A stretch of 64,000 nt of DNA from JBAXQQ01 sp037131695 (GCA_964638715.1 CAZWZF010000003.1:62001-126000), one strand, 5' to 3'. Positions 42,326 through 51,144 are shown, counted from the stretch's first letter. A program made the numbers and translations. The notes: generated by a model from the sequence alone, not told the origin.

Positions 42326-43387
42326 TTATCGTTTACTTAATTTTTCATATATTTCATTATAATAAAGCGCATTTTCTACAGGTGTATTCGGTGGAATATG
42401 GTTTCCTACTGCCATAAAATATCCCGGGCAATTTTTACCAATTGCCATGCACCTTTCTACTTCAGTACGAATAGCATCTTTGCTTCCTGACAATAGGATT
42501 CTTGTATCAGCATTACCAATAAATACATGGGTTTTGCCATATTTCTCTGCTATATATGCCATATCAGTCAACGGTTCCAATACAAACCCGTGCACACCGG
42601 TATCCGCAACATCATCAATAAATTCAGAAAAATTTCCATCGCTGGTGAAAATTATTTTTTTACCGCAATCCCGTAATACAGAAAAATATCGTTTAAAATT
42701 TGGAAATACATATTTCCTGTACCATTCAGGTCTGAATATCGCACCACTGGTCCAAACCATATCGTCGTGAATCATTACAACCGGAACGTTCTCTGTCATT
42801 GATAATGCTTCCATATAATTCATCATCCAGTCTGCGTAACGATTTGATAATTCACCAAACTTATTCGAATCTTCACCGGCAGCTTCTAATAACAAATCCC
42901 ATCCAAACAGGTCAATAAATCCAGAAATTAATGTGATATATACACCAGTAGTAGGAACTGCTTCTGGCATATATTCTCGGGAACTTTTATACTGGTCTTC
43001 AAATTTCTTTTTCCATTCAATTTTATCTGGCAATCCAAATGTATTTTCAAAATCAAAATTTAAAACATCATCAACGCTTTTATAAGGGGATTTTTGTAAT
43101 TCACGATAATCAACACCTCCGACTTGATATACCGCATGACCCATGTCAGTTTTCTTATCACCAAAGATGCCACCTCCGACTAATACATTCCATTGAAAGT
43201 CATAATTCCAGGCGAGATGAAATTTTCTAACTGCATCATTTTTAATTTCATTTGAACTATTCTCGTTTACCTGAACACCAGTTACAGCTTTCATCAAATC
43301 GAAGTGCATTTCACAGGAATATTCAGTTCTGGGTACTCTTGATGGCATGTCTAAATTAATAGCAGCCCAACCATCTGTATATGACAT
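42326..43387 (-). CDS. Uroporphyrinogen decarboxylase (URO-D) family protein, probable methyltransferase-like or other role
   Basis: A 353-residue TIM-barrel protein of the URO-D superfamily (HemE, and corrinoid methyltransferase MtaA/MtbA relatives). Recognised by NLDMPSRVPRTEYS near the start, a VVMIHDDMVWTSGAIFRPEWY element, KKIIFTSDGNFSEFIDDVADTG, VLEPLTDMAYIAEKYG and VFIGNADTRIL with a GYFMAVGNHIPPNTPVENALYY C-terminal motif. True HemE uses R-x-A-G-R-Y near the N-terminus, which is absent here. This branch is common as many paralogues in Lentisphaerota and similar bacteria, with unknown substrates. No haem biosynthesis genes are nearby. The ATG follows GGAG. Confidence 0.8.
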   Translation of the reverse strand: MSYTDGWAAINLDMPSRVPRTEYSCEMHFDLMKAVTGVQVNENSSNEIKNDAVRKFHLAWNYDFQWNVLVGGGIFGDKKTDMGHAVYQVGGVDYRELQKSPYKSVDDVLNFDFENTFGLPDKIEWKKKFEDQYKSSREYMPEAVPTTGVYITLISGFIDLFGWDLLLEAAGEDSNKFGELSNRYADWMMNYMEALSMTENVPVVMIHDDMVWTSGAIFRPEWYRKYVFPNFKRYFSVLRDCGKKIIFTSDGNFSEFIDDVADTGVHGFVLEPLTDMAYIAEKYGKTHVFIGNADTRILLSGSKDAIRTEVERCMAIGKNCPGYFMAVGNHIPPNTPVENALYYNEIYEKLSKR

Positions 43388-43601
43388 TGTTTTTCTCCAT
43401 TTTTAGATAATTATAGTTGGCTATTTTAGATATAACAAGAAAAAAATATGTAAAACTCTCAACTTTCTGCATGATATTAGCAAAATATTTGGAATATAAT
43501 ATATGAAACATGATATTTATATGTTATTGTAATTAAATCAGATTTCAAATTTACAGAAATTGCAAAAATCTTTATTAAATAAATGTAATTGTATTAGTTT
43601 T

Positions 43602-43629
43602 TGCAACCTTGCATATTGATAAGCGTATA
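43602..43629 (+). promoter_or_regulatory. ECF-type promoter ahead of ECF sigma gene 1
   Basis: TGCAAC (43602-43607), 16 bp spacer, CGTATA (43624-43629). This matches known ECF sigma promoters such as sigma-W/V (TGAAAC or TGCAAC, N16-17, CGTA). The expected start lies about 25 bp before the ATG, so the sigma factor probably controls its own gene. The 43388-43601 stretch contains nothing else I can support. Confidence 0.65.
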
Positions 43630-43660
43630 AATTAATGTGAATCTCTGAGACGGGGGCGCG

Positions 43661-44266
43661 ATGCGCGATATAGACGAAGGAAGAATTCTGGCCCGGGCGC
43701 AAAGTGGTGACATGTATGCATTTGAGGAATTAGTTAATATGCATCAACAAAGGGTTTTTAACCACTGTTACCGGATTACGAATAACGCTGTTGAATCAGA
43801 AGATTTGACAGCGGAGGCTTTCGTACGCGCATGGCAGCATATCAAATCGTTGAAAGCAGAACCGTCAATAATTCACTGGCTGTTACGGGTAGCAAATAAT
43901 TTAAGTATTTCGTGGTTACGAAAAAATGCAGGCGAAAGAGCATCGATTGAATTAGATGAAATACATGAATTGCCATCAGATAAAATGACACCAGAAGAAG
44001 AGATGATGAAAACAGCACGCATGGATATAGTAAAAAAGTGCTTAAACCAATTGGCGCCGAAGGAAAAGATTGCCGTTCTAATGTTTTATTTGGAAGAAAG
44101 GTCGCTGGATGAAGTCGCAGCGGTGCTGGGATGCGGAATTGCAGGGGCAAAAAGCCGAGTGCATCGCGCAAGGCATAAATTGCGCAATCTGGTTGAGAAA
44201 GAATTAGGTGAAGATTTAATCTTGTCTGAACCAGGGAAAACGAAAAATGAAAATATTAAATTCTAA
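43661..44266 (+). CDS. RNA polymerase sigma factor, ECF subfamily (module 1)
   Basis: A 201-residue alternative sigma factor. Region 2 (about 18-85) holds LVNMHQQRVFNHCYRIT, ESEDLTAEAFVRAWQ (core binding and -10 recognition) and WLLRVANNLSISWLRK. Region 4 (about 125-185) is a helix-turn-helix: LAPKEKIAVLMFYLEERSLD, then EVAAVLGCGIAGAKSRVHRAR for -35 contacts. No region 1 or 3 is present, as in ECF factors. An ECF-type promoter lies upstream. The end overlaps the next gene by 20 bp, which encodes a candidate membrane anti-sigma protein. Confidence 0.95.
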   Translation: MRDIDEGRILARAQSGDMYAFEELVNMHQQRVFNHCYRITNNAVESEDLTAEAFVRAWQHIKSLKAEPSIIHWLLRVANNLSISWLRKNAGERASIELDEIHELPSDKMTPEEEMMKTARMDIVKKCLNQLAPKEKIAVLMFYLEERSLDEVAAVLGCGIAGAKSRVHRARHKLRNLVEKELGEDLILSEPGKTKNENIKF

Positions 44267-45200
44267 CGAGTTGAATATTGCAGATAACGAATTGTCAGCT
44301 TTACTAAAAGAAGTATATCCTGATGATTTGGTAATGAATCGCCCGGAAAGAACTGCCGAAATTATGCGGATAGTTCGTATTTCGTCGGCTTCAGGCTTGA
44401 TAGATTTAAAATTAACATCATTATTGCAAGAAACATATAATAATGATCCGGTAACTGTTGAATCAGCAAATAGAACTGCTCAGATAATGTTAGCTGTAAA
44501 AGCTGACTGTCGTCAGGAATCTTATCTTGCTGATGAAGAATTATCAACTATTTTAAAAGAAAGTTATATCGATGACCCGGCACTAATTTCTGCTCCGGGT
44601 AGAACACATCGTATTATGCGAAGAATATCTTCCATAATTTGGCGTCCAATGATTAATTTCCAGCGACAACTTGCGCTGGCTACAGTAGCATTATCAGCAG
44701 CCATGGTAATATTTTTTGTTCAATTCCAAAATGTTAATCAAATCGTTAATCCTGTTAGTTCAATCGTAGTACCTGGCAGTCAACCACAATCAGATCAGGT
44801 TAAGCCATCAGTGGTTGCAGCGAATATTACACCAATTAATAAAACAGATAAATCGATAAAGAGTAGTGCTGCTACCATTAAATCTAATTATTTGAATAGA
44901 AATAAAAAGGGATACAGAGATTATACCGCGAAAATTATTGAGAGAACAAACGTAGTAATACCAGAAGAAAAAAAAGTAGAAGTTAACATAGCACGCATCG
45001 AACCATCAACCCAAAGAATCGCTGCTGCTTTATATTCTTCCGGTACGATTGCTCACGCATCCGGTGATTATTCTACAGCGTATGATGCGTATTCATCATC
45101 ATACGAATTATCGCCATCACCCGAGGCTTTATTAGCATCTGGTCAGGCACTGGTAGAAGATGCAAAGGTAACTATTAATAAAGAAGTGGATTGGCTATGA
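44247..45200 (+). CDS. Single-pass membrane protein with three N-terminal repeats, candidate anti-sigma factor
   Basis: A 317-residue protein of unrecognised family. Its cytoplasmic N-terminus carries three copies of a repeat of about 42 residues: LSALLKEVYPDDLVMNRPER-TAEIM (about 16-40), LTSLLQETYNNDPVTVESAN-RTAQIM (about 57-81) and LSTILKESYIDDPALISAPG-RTHRIM (about 99-124). A transmembrane helix lies at about 142-160 (LALATVALSAAMVIFFVQF), then a Ser/Lys-rich extracytoplasmic linker and an alpha-helical segment with a TPR-like stretch (ALYSSGTIAHASGDYSTAYD). The repeats look like the short helix pair by which anti-sigma factors hold sigma, here tripled. The 20 bp overlap with the sigma gene supports translational coupling. 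Function as an anti-sigma factor is inference. Confidence 0.65.
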   Translation: MKILNSNELNIADNELSALLKEVYPDDLVMNRPERTAEIMRIVRISSASGLIDLKLTSLLQETYNNDPVTVESANRTAQIMLAVKADCRQESYLADEELSTILKESYIDDPALISAPGRTHRIMRRISSIIWRPMINFQRQLALATVALSAAMVIFFVQFQNVNQIVNPVSSIVVPGSQPQSDQVKPSVVAANITPINKTDKSIKSSAATIKSNYLNRNKKGYRDYTAKIIERTNVVIPEEKKVEVNIARIEPSTQRIAAALYSSGTIAHASGDYSTAYDAYSSSYELSPSPEALLASGQALVEDAKVTINKEVDWL

Positions 45201-45219
45201 ATATAGTCAGGTATTTAAG

Positions 45220-46254
45220 ATGAAAAAGATTTTAAAATTAACTATAATATTGTTATGTTTAATTTCTGCCGCTGTTGTTTTTTCTCAACAACCTGCAGAA
45301 ACAAGAAATATAAAAACGCAGCGTTACATGTTGCCGGGCAAGGTCGTATCTATTGCAAATGACAAACAATCATCACTTTTAGTTTTTTTCTTTCGCGCTA
45401 ACAATCCAGATGTACCAGGAAAAATTCCAGATGAGATGGTTAGAAAGATTGCTGAGTTGCGCGATACTGCCGATAAAATTGAGTTGCTTGCAAACGCACG
45501 TTTAGAAGAAGCACGTCGATTAAGATTAAGAGAAGATGCAAACGACATTTTACCTACAATTCTTAAAATTGAGAGCAAAGGGAACGAATTATTAGAAAAA
45601 GCACAGAAAATGCGCAATCTGGTTAATGAAATGATGTGCTGGCGACAACGTGAGTTTACCTTAAATGCGAAAAGCAATACAGTAATCACTACCCGGAAAC
45701 GTTTTTCTATGGATGGTATAACATTAAATGATAAAGTTCAAGTTATCGGAAATTCGTCAGAAAAATTAACTGTCGAAAACAATACACCGGATAAGATTAC
45801 ACTATTAGAAAATATAGTTGAAGTTTTGAATAAGAAAAGAGCAAATGGTGTGAAAATTGGCGAATTACCGGGTGGAAATCGTGATAAAATGAAAAGAGAT
45901 AAAAATATTCCTGGTGATAATTTAGATAAAGATAAAAACCCGGAACGTGAGCAACCACATCAAATGGTTGAAATTATTGGAAATGTTTCATCTTTAAATC
46001 CATTAACTATAGCTGTTAATGGAAAGAATGTAGTGGTTGATAATCCTGCCATGTATGGTTATGAAAAATCAATTATAATGAGTTTCACTGATTTGTTGCA
46101 AAGTATGTCAATTATTGGCCAATTTGATTGTCAGCCAGGAACAAATCAAGAAAATCTATCAAGTTTATATCTAATGATGGGAACCACATCGTTGTTTGGG
46201 CAAGATGGTAATTTCACTAACATGTTAAATACCATGCAAAAGTTGCAGCTGTAA
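45220..46254 (+). CDS. Exported protein of unknown function in ECF module 1
   Basis: A 344-residue exported protein with a signal peptide (1-22, ending AAVVFS). Two beta-rich segments have the pattern of small OB-like (DUF5666-type) domains: RYMLPGKVVSIANDKQSSLL with NTVITTRKRFSMDGITLNDK, and VEIIGNVSSLNPLTIAVNGK with an NVVVDNPAMYGYEKS tail. Between them lie a long charged helix (about 60-145) and a Lys/Asp-rich linker. The C-terminus is Asn/Met-rich. It follows the candidate anti-sigma gene by 20 bp and is ended by a terminator, so it is part of the same operon. A role as a sensor or target in the envelope is inference. Confidence 0.6.
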   Translation: MKKILKLTIILLCLISAAVVFSQQPAETRNIKTQRYMLPGKVVSIANDKQSSLLVFFFRANNPDVPGKIPDEMVRKIAELRDTADKIELLANARLEEARRLRLREDANDILPTILKIESKGNELLEKAQKMRNLVNEMMCWRQREFTLNAKSNTVITTRKRFSMDGITLNDKVQVIGNSSEKLTVENNTPDKITLLENIVEVLNKKRANGVKIGELPGGNRDKMKRDKNIPGDNLDKDKNPEREQPHQMVEIIGNVSSLNPLTIAVNGKNVVVDNPAMYGYEKSIIMSFTDLLQSMSIIGQFDCQPGTNQENLSSLYLMMGTTSLFGQDGNFTNMLNTMQKLQL

Positions 46255-46276
46255 ATTTGTTAACATTTATTTTTAT

Positions 46277-46307
46277 AAACTCCGTCGACTATATCACGGA
46301 GTTTTTT
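46277..46307 (+). terminator. Terminator of ECF module 1
   Basis: Perfect stem AAACTCCGT (46277-46285) with ACGGAGTTT (46296-46304), then a T-run. Confidence 0.9.
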
Positions 46308-46336
46308 TAATTGTGGTAAAATTATAATACAAATAA

Positions 46337-46366
46337 TTGACAAAATTCACCATTTCTTAATAAAAT
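46337..46366 (+). promoter_or_regulatory. Sigma-70 promoter of rex
   Basis: -35 TTGACA (46337-46342, perfect), 18 bp spacer, -10 TAAAAT (46361-46366). It is 41 bp before the ATG at 46407. No clear Rex operator was seen over it. Confidence 0.65.
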
Positions 46367-46406
46367 TGATAACAAGCCTTTCCTCGTGTCATCTTCGGAG
46401 GGAGTA

Positions 46407-47051
46407 ATGATATTTAAACAAGCGCCTGAACCTACTATAGGTAGACTGGCTATATACTTACGAGCTTTACGCACAATACTTGATAGTGGCGTATCTACTG
46501 TGTCGTCAGCAGACATTGAAAAAATAACTGGTATAAATAGCGGTCAGGTACGCAAAGATTTATCATATTTTGGTGAATTTGGCAGGCCAGGACGCGGTTA
46601 TAGTGTTGAACCATTAGTTAATAAACTCGCTGGAATCTTAGGATTACATGAAAAACAGAAAGTTATGATAGTCGGAGCAGGTAATCTTGGTACAGCGTTA
46701 GTAGGATACACTGGTTTTTCAAATTCAGATTTTGAATTAGCAGCAATTTATGATAATAATTTTAATAAAATTGGTCGCAGCTTATGGCATTTAGAAATTC
46801 TTGATATTGAAAATATGCCAAGTATAAATAGAGAAATGAATGTAAACGTAGGAATAATTACTACACCTGGTACTGCAGCTCAATATGCTGCTGATAAAAT
46901 GTTTGAAAGCGGTGTAAAAGTAATTATGAATTTTGCTCCAGCTCGAATTAATGTACCGGAAAATGTAACAGTGCGAAATGTTGATTTAACGCAAGAACTT
47001 CAAATCCTTTGTTATTATATGCCGAAAGAAGAAATAGTCGAAATTAAATAA
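46407..47051 (+). CDS. rex: Redox-sensing transcriptional repressor Rex
   Basis: Represses fermentation and respiration genes and leaves DNA when the NADH/NAD ratio rises. A winged-helix N-terminus (IGRLAIYLRALRTILDSGVS, with the recognition-helix region INSGQVRKDLSYFGEFGRPG) is followed by a Rossmann NADH domain (VMIVGAGNLGTALVGYTGFS, then AAIYDNN) and a domain-swap C-terminal helix. At 214 residues it is normal length. ATG 46407 is chosen because GGAGGG lies six bases upstream; an in-frame GTG at 46386 would overlap this site. Targets were not identified in the window. Confidence 0.96.
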   Translation: MIFKQAPEPTIGRLAIYLRALRTILDSGVSTVSSADIEKITGINSGQVRKDLSYFGEFGRPGRGYSVEPLVNKLAGILGLHEKQKVMIVGAGNLGTALVGYTGFSNSDFELAAIYDNNFNKIGRSLWHLEILDIENMPSINREMNVNVGIITTPGTAAQYAADKMFESGVKVIMNFAPARINVPENVTVRNVDLTQELQILCYYMPKEEIVEIK

Positions 47052-47064
47052 TGGTTTCACATCT

Positions 47065-48948
47065 TTAAACTATTGAGTCTGCAGATTCCCTTGTTTGTTG
47101 TTCATAAATTCTTGCAAATAAGCCGTTTTGCATCAATAACTCATTTGGTGTGCCGAATTGAGTTAACCTGCCATCTTCCAAGACTATAACTTTGTCACAT
47201 TTAATGGCAGAAGAAATCCTATGTGTAACCATGAAACTGGTACGTCCCTGCAGAAGTTTTTGCAGAGTAACTCGTATTTTGGCTTCTGTTTCCGCATCTA
47301 ATGCACTGGTAGTATCATCAAGCAGCAATACTGACGGACGGCTTATGAGACTTGCAGCAAGAGCAAGACGCTGCCTCTGACCACCACTAAGAGACATCCC
47401 GCGTTCTCCCACGATTGTTTGATATCCTTCTGGCAGTGTCATTACGAAATTATGTAAATCTGCGTCACGAGCAGCTCGTATAACTTCGTTATCGCTGGCA
47501 TCTAATCTTGCGTATTTGATGTTTTCGGCAACTGAACCGCTAAAAATTACTGGTTCCTGCATGACTAAAGTTATTCTGTCGCGTAAGGATAACAATTTAA
47601 TATCCAATACATCATGATTATCGATGGTAATAATGCCTTCTTGTGGATCATAAAAACGCATTAACAAGTATAATAACGAACTTTTCCCAGCACCACTGGG
47701 ACCCATAATAGCCACTTTTTCGCCGGATTGAATATCAAATGAGATATTTTGTAAAGTGGGCATTAAATCACCTGGATATGTGAAAGTTACATTATGCAGA
47801 CTGATTTCACCATGTGAGTCTTTTAATTCTATTGCGTCTTCTTTGTCTATTGCTTCAGGAGTAGCATCCATTAAATCAAAAACGCGCCTTAGTACCACAC
47901 TAACTCTTGGCAGTTCCATGGTAATCAAGTCATTTAATGCCACTGCAGGGTCAAATAAACGCCGCGATAAACCAATGAACCAGAATATTGAACCAAGTGT
48001 CATTTCACCATTTCTAAACGATTGTAGTCCAAAATAGATAAAAAGGAAAACTGCTGCACTATTTACTGTTACTGCAAGAATATTTTGTATGGTTCCCAAC
48101 CGAACGATGTGCATCATCAAGCGAGCAAGATTATTTGCTCCTTCGGTAAATAAACGTATCTCAGTGCGTTCTCTGCCAAAAACTTTAATCGTTTTAATTG
48201 CCGATACTTTTTCTTCTACTTTATTGTATAAAGACGTATTTGCACGTCTTGCAGTAATATTGCCATCACGAATCTTTGGACGGAAATGCTTAAAATTAAA
48301 AACATAGAATGGCACAATTATTAAAGTGAATAAAGCGAGTTTCCAATTTAAAATGCTTAATACTGTAACTCCAATAATTATAGTCATTGCCTGGTTAACA
48401 AAATTAACAGCTAAACCTCCAACACTTTGTTGAATTGTAGAAACATCATCAAGAACAACAGATAATAATCTTCCGGTTTGAGTTTGATCAAAAAAAGATA
48501 GTGGTAAAAATTGCAAACGAGTATGAAGTTCTTTACGCAGATTGAATACCACATGCTGGCCAATTAAAGTTATATTAAACGTAGACAACCATGATGCACC
48601 TACAACAATTAAATGAAAAGAACAGTTGCCAAGAAAAAGGTAAATTACCCATATAAGATGTTTGTGCAGTTCTGCTGGTGGTACAGTCATTCCACCTTCT
48701 TTTATCATTAAAATATTATCCACAACTAACTTCGCCATGAATCCCCAGACAACACCTTCCTGAGACATGATTAGTGATAACAGTATTGCTGCCAATAGTT
48801 TGAATCGCATGGGGTAGATGTATTCATGCCATAACCGTTTAAAATGAGTTAATTCTGCAACTGTTCTGGGTTCCTTATCACGAAATTCTTCCATTAACAT
48901 TTCTAATTTACGAGCCTGCAGGGAACTCTTCTTTTCTTTAACTGCCAT
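47065..48948 (-). CDS. ABC exporter half-transporter A (Walker B with Asp in place of catalytic Glu)
   Basis: A 627-residue inner-membrane protein: six-helix transmembrane domain (about 45-340) and nucleotide-binding domain (about 380-620). Walker A GPSGAGKSS at about 416-424, signature LSGGQ at about 520-524, Walker B LLLDDTTSALD (Asp 544 followed by Asp 545 where Glu is expected) and H-loop His 576 (THRIS). The E-to-D change marks the degenerate site of heterodimeric exporters. It pairs with the upstream gene (11 bp overlap), whose signature is atypical. Substrate (lipid or drug) not known. The stop is 13 bp after the convergent rex stop. Confidence 0.93.
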   Translation of the reverse strand: MAVKEKKSSLQARKLEMLMEEFRDKEPRTVAELTHFKRLWHEYIYPMRFKLLAAILLSLIMSQEGVVWGFMAKLVVDNILMIKEGGMTVPPAELHKHLIWVIYLFLGNCSFHLIVVGASWLSTFNITLIGQHVVFNLRKELHTRLQFLPLSFFDQTQTGRLLSVVLDDVSTIQQSVGGLAVNFVNQAMTIIIGVTVLSILNWKLALFTLIIVPFYVFNFKHFRPKIRDGNITARRANTSLYNKVEEKVSAIKTIKVFGRERTEIRLFTEGANNLARLMMHIVRLGTIQNILAVTVNSAAVFLFIYFGLQSFRNGEMTLGSIFWFIGLSRRLFDPAVALNDLITMELPRVSVVLRRVFDLMDATPEAIDKEDAIELKDSHGEISLHNVTFTYPGDLMPTLQNISFDIQSGEKVAIMGPSGAGKSSLLYLLMRFYDPQEGIITIDNHDVLDIKLLSLRDRITLVMQEPVIFSGSVAENIKYARLDASDNEVIRAARDADLHNFVMTLPEGYQTIVGERGMSLSGGQRQRLALAASLISRPSVLLLDDTTSALDAETEAKIRVTLQKLLQGRTSFMVTHRISSAIKCDKVIVLEDGRLTQFGTPNELLMQNGLFARIYEQQTRESADSIV

Positions 48949-50749
48949 TTGCTGTTCCCTCCTTTCCTTTTAGCTCGTTATATAATTTTTTATATGCCCC
49001 ATCTTCTATTGCCATTAACTCATCATGGCTTCCTATTTCACAAATTTTACCATTATCTATAACGATTATTTGATCAGCTTCAACGATAGTACTTAAACGG
49101 TGTGCGACAACAATACTGGTTCGTCCGTGCAATATCTGTCTCATAGCTATTTGCAGTGCAGATTCCGATTCAGAATCTAATGATGAAGTTGCCTCATCTA
49201 AAATTAAGATTGTCGGTTTGCATAAAATAGCTCTGGCAATTGCTATTCGTTGTTTTTGCCCAACTGATAGTTTCGCACCTTCTTTACCTAAAATGGTGTA
49301 ATATCCATCTGGTAATGTAATTATATAATCATGTATCTGTGCTGCTGTAGCTGCTTCTATAACCATTTCAAGTGTCGCATCAGGTACAGCGTACGAGATG
49401 TTGTCAAAAATGGTACCTTCAAAGACTACTGGTTCCTGTGGAACTACCCCGGTATGTCGACGTAATGAACGTAATGTGATATTACGTATATCATGCCCGT
49501 CTATTTCAATAGAACCATCTTGAATATCCCACATCCGCAATATCAAGCTGGTGATTGTCGTTTTCCCGCATCCGGTATGTCCTACTAATGCTGTCATTTT
49601 TCCTGCAGGAATGTGCATAGAAAGATTATCGAAAAGTTTTTCTTTTCCAGTATAGCTGAAATCAATTGCTGATATTCTTATATCACCAGATACATTCGGT
49701 AAATCATAAGCATCAGGCTTATCTATTACATCCAAATTTTCTATGTTTAATTTTATCAGCCTGTCTAAACTTACCAATGCTTGTGTTATTTGTCCTGCAA
49801 TTGTTGTTAAGTTAATAGCTGGCCATGTTGCCATCCATAAATAGTTGTCTACCATTACTAAATCGCCATAAGTGGTGTGGTGGCCTAACAAACGCATTGA
49901 ATAGTTTTTAAGCAGTATAAAAGTTGCCGATAAAGAAAATACTAAAGTTGAACCTATACCACCGATAATACGTGAAGCAGCATTAAGAGAAACTGATAGC
50001 ATTTGTGTTCTTAAACCATATTCTAACGCGCGGTCGGCTGATGCTAAAAATTCATTCGTTTCATCTCGTTCTCGGCAGTAGGTTTTAACTAATCTTACAC
50101 CAGCTAATCTTTCTTGCAATCTTCCTGTTACCGAATCCATAATTTCTCGTAATTCCAGGTTTGCCTGGCGGATTTGATTTGAAAATCTTAGATAACTCAG
50201 GATGTATATAATTAACATAACAATAACTATTGCACCCAGATATGGATTGATAATAAACACCATTGCGAGATTAAATATTAATGCAACTCCACTACTTAAA
50301 ATAGTAAGAGTTTCACCTGTAATCATTGTTTGGACAATGCCAACATCAGTCATCAGGTGATTCATTAACATGCCGGTTCCATGTTCACTGTGAAACCGCA
50401 TACTTAATGATAAAATATGCCTGTATAATGACGTGCGCATATCTACAACGAGTTTTTGTCCTATTGAAGCAACCATAATTCGGTGAAAACCTGCCATAAC
50501 AGCAGAAAGAAGCGGGATACCAGCAACCAGCATTGCTCCTGCAGCAAGAAGTTTCCAATCAGGTGGCCCAATTACATTGTCAATAAGGAATTTCCAGGTT
50601 AATGGGGGGAGCAATCCTACAATAGTTGTACCGACAGTCATTATCAGTACAACTGTTAACCGCCCACGATGCGGGCGCGCTAATTCGAGTATATATTGCA
50701 GACGTGTCATTTTATCAAAGTAGTCACTTGACTGCGGCAAGAATAGCAT
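48938..50749 (-). CDS. ABC exporter half-transporter B (atypical LSVGQ signature)
   Basis: A 603-residue MsbA-like half-transporter: transmembrane domain at about 30-320 with six helices, nucleotide-binding domain from about 350. Walker A GHTGCGKTT at about 390-398, signature LSVGQ at about 494-498 (canonical LSGGQ), Walker B LILDEATSSLD with catalytic Glu 519, H-loop His 550 (VAHRLS). In a heterodimer its LSVGQ would face the Walker A/B of partner A, which carries Asp for Glu, giving one inactive and one active ATP site. The start is uncertain: ATG 50749 or MTRLQYILELARP 13 codons later, and neither has a clear Shine-Dalgarno sequence. The two genes overlap by 11 bp. Confidence 0.93.
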   Translation of the reverse strand: MLFLPQSSDYFDKMTRLQYILELARPHRGRLTVVLIMTVGTTIVGLLPPLTWKFLIDNVIGPPDWKLLAAGAMLVAGIPLLSAVMAGFHRIMVASIGQKLVVDMRTSLYRHILSLSMRFHSEHGTGMLMNHLMTDVGIVQTMITGETLTILSSGVALIFNLAMVFIINPYLGAIVIVMLIIYILSYLRFSNQIRQANLELREIMDSVTGRLQERLAGVRLVKTYCRERDETNEFLASADRALEYGLRTQMLSVSLNAASRIIGGIGSTLVFSLSATFILLKNYSMRLLGHHTTYGDLVMVDNYLWMATWPAINLTTIAGQITQALVSLDRLIKLNIENLDVIDKPDAYDLPNVSGDIRISAIDFSYTGKEKLFDNLSMHIPAGKMTALVGHTGCGKTTITSLILRMWDIQDGSIEIDGHDIRNITLRSLRRHTGVVPQEPVVFEGTIFDNISYAVPDATLEMVIEAATAAQIHDYIITLPDGYYTILGKEGAKLSVGQKQRIAIARAILCKPTILILDEATSSLDSESESALQIAMRQILHGRTSIVVAHRLSTIVEADQIIVIDNGKICEIGSHDELMAIEDGAYKKLYNELKGKEGTANGS

Positions 50750-50840
50750 AGTGAGATATCATATTCAACCCATTTATCGAGATATTTTAAGAATATTTCA
50801 AAATAATGTGTAAACGAGCGTGGATTGTGGAATATATACA

Positions 50841-50867
50841 TTGTAAGGTTGAAAAGCAACCTACAAT
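50841..50867 (+). promoter_or_regulatory. Candidate promoter ahead of the structured RNA
   Basis: TTGTAA (50841-50846), 15 bp spacer, TACAAT (50862-50867). The spacer is short. The same bases form a strong hairpin (ATTGTAAGGTTG with CAACCTACAAT, 50839-50866), so they could instead be part of a transcript. Confidence 0.3.
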
Positions 50868-50874
50868 AAATAAG

Positions 50875-51144
50875 CTGATGGGGATAACCCCGCCAGAAAG
50901 GAGGGATTAATTAAAACGACACCCGACATTCTGAGGCCCACGCAAAAGGCGTTTAAGCTATAAAGCTGAGCAAGAAAAAAGTCCGATTAATAAGTAGTAG
51001 GAAAGTTAAACAGGTACAAAACCTGTAATGCTCAACAAAACGTCAAACTCGTGGGGGCGCATCAAAGGTTTATGCGTCAAAAGGCTAATTTGGAAAATTA
51101 AATAAAAGCGGTGGTTCAACATAATGAACCACCGCAGTTTTTTT
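50875..51144 (+). ncRNA. Probable structured non-coding RNA, class not recognised
   Basis: About 270 nt between divergently placed genes with no reading frame, but with G+C and helix content well above the AT-rich spacers here. Possible helices: GGGG/CCCC with loop ATAA (about 50880-50890), CGC/GCG and AGCT/AGCT hairpins (about 50942-50967), GAGCA with TGCTC enclosing a CAGGT/ACCTG hairpin (about 50968-51033), long-range CCCACG (about 50938-50943) with CGTGGG (about 51049-51054), CGCAT/ATGCG (about 51059-51076), and a terminator at 51108-51144. The T-tract after that stem is on the plus strand, which gives the direction. I found no tmRNA, RNase P, 6S, SRP, T-box or common riboswitch signature that fits. 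If it is on the minus strand it would be a leader of the ABC genes. Confidence 0.55.
51108..51144 (+). terminator. Strong terminator at the end of the structured RNA
   Basis: Stem GCGGTGGTTCA (51108-51118) with TGAACCACCGC (51125-51135), loop of six, then AG and seven Ts. On the minus strand only a weak T-run (TTTTATT) follows, so it may also serve the convergent PQQ gene but less well. Confidence 0.9.

Noticed and set aside
50875..51144. tmRNA, RNase P RNA, 6S RNA or known riboswitch
   Set aside because: tmRNA would need a tRNA-like end with CCA and a tag frame. RNase P would need the GAGGAAAGUCC and ACAGAAA blocks. 6S would need a long closing stem between the 5' and 3' ends. Some bases (AAAGUCC, ACGCAAAAGGC) look similar by chance, but the rest does not fit.
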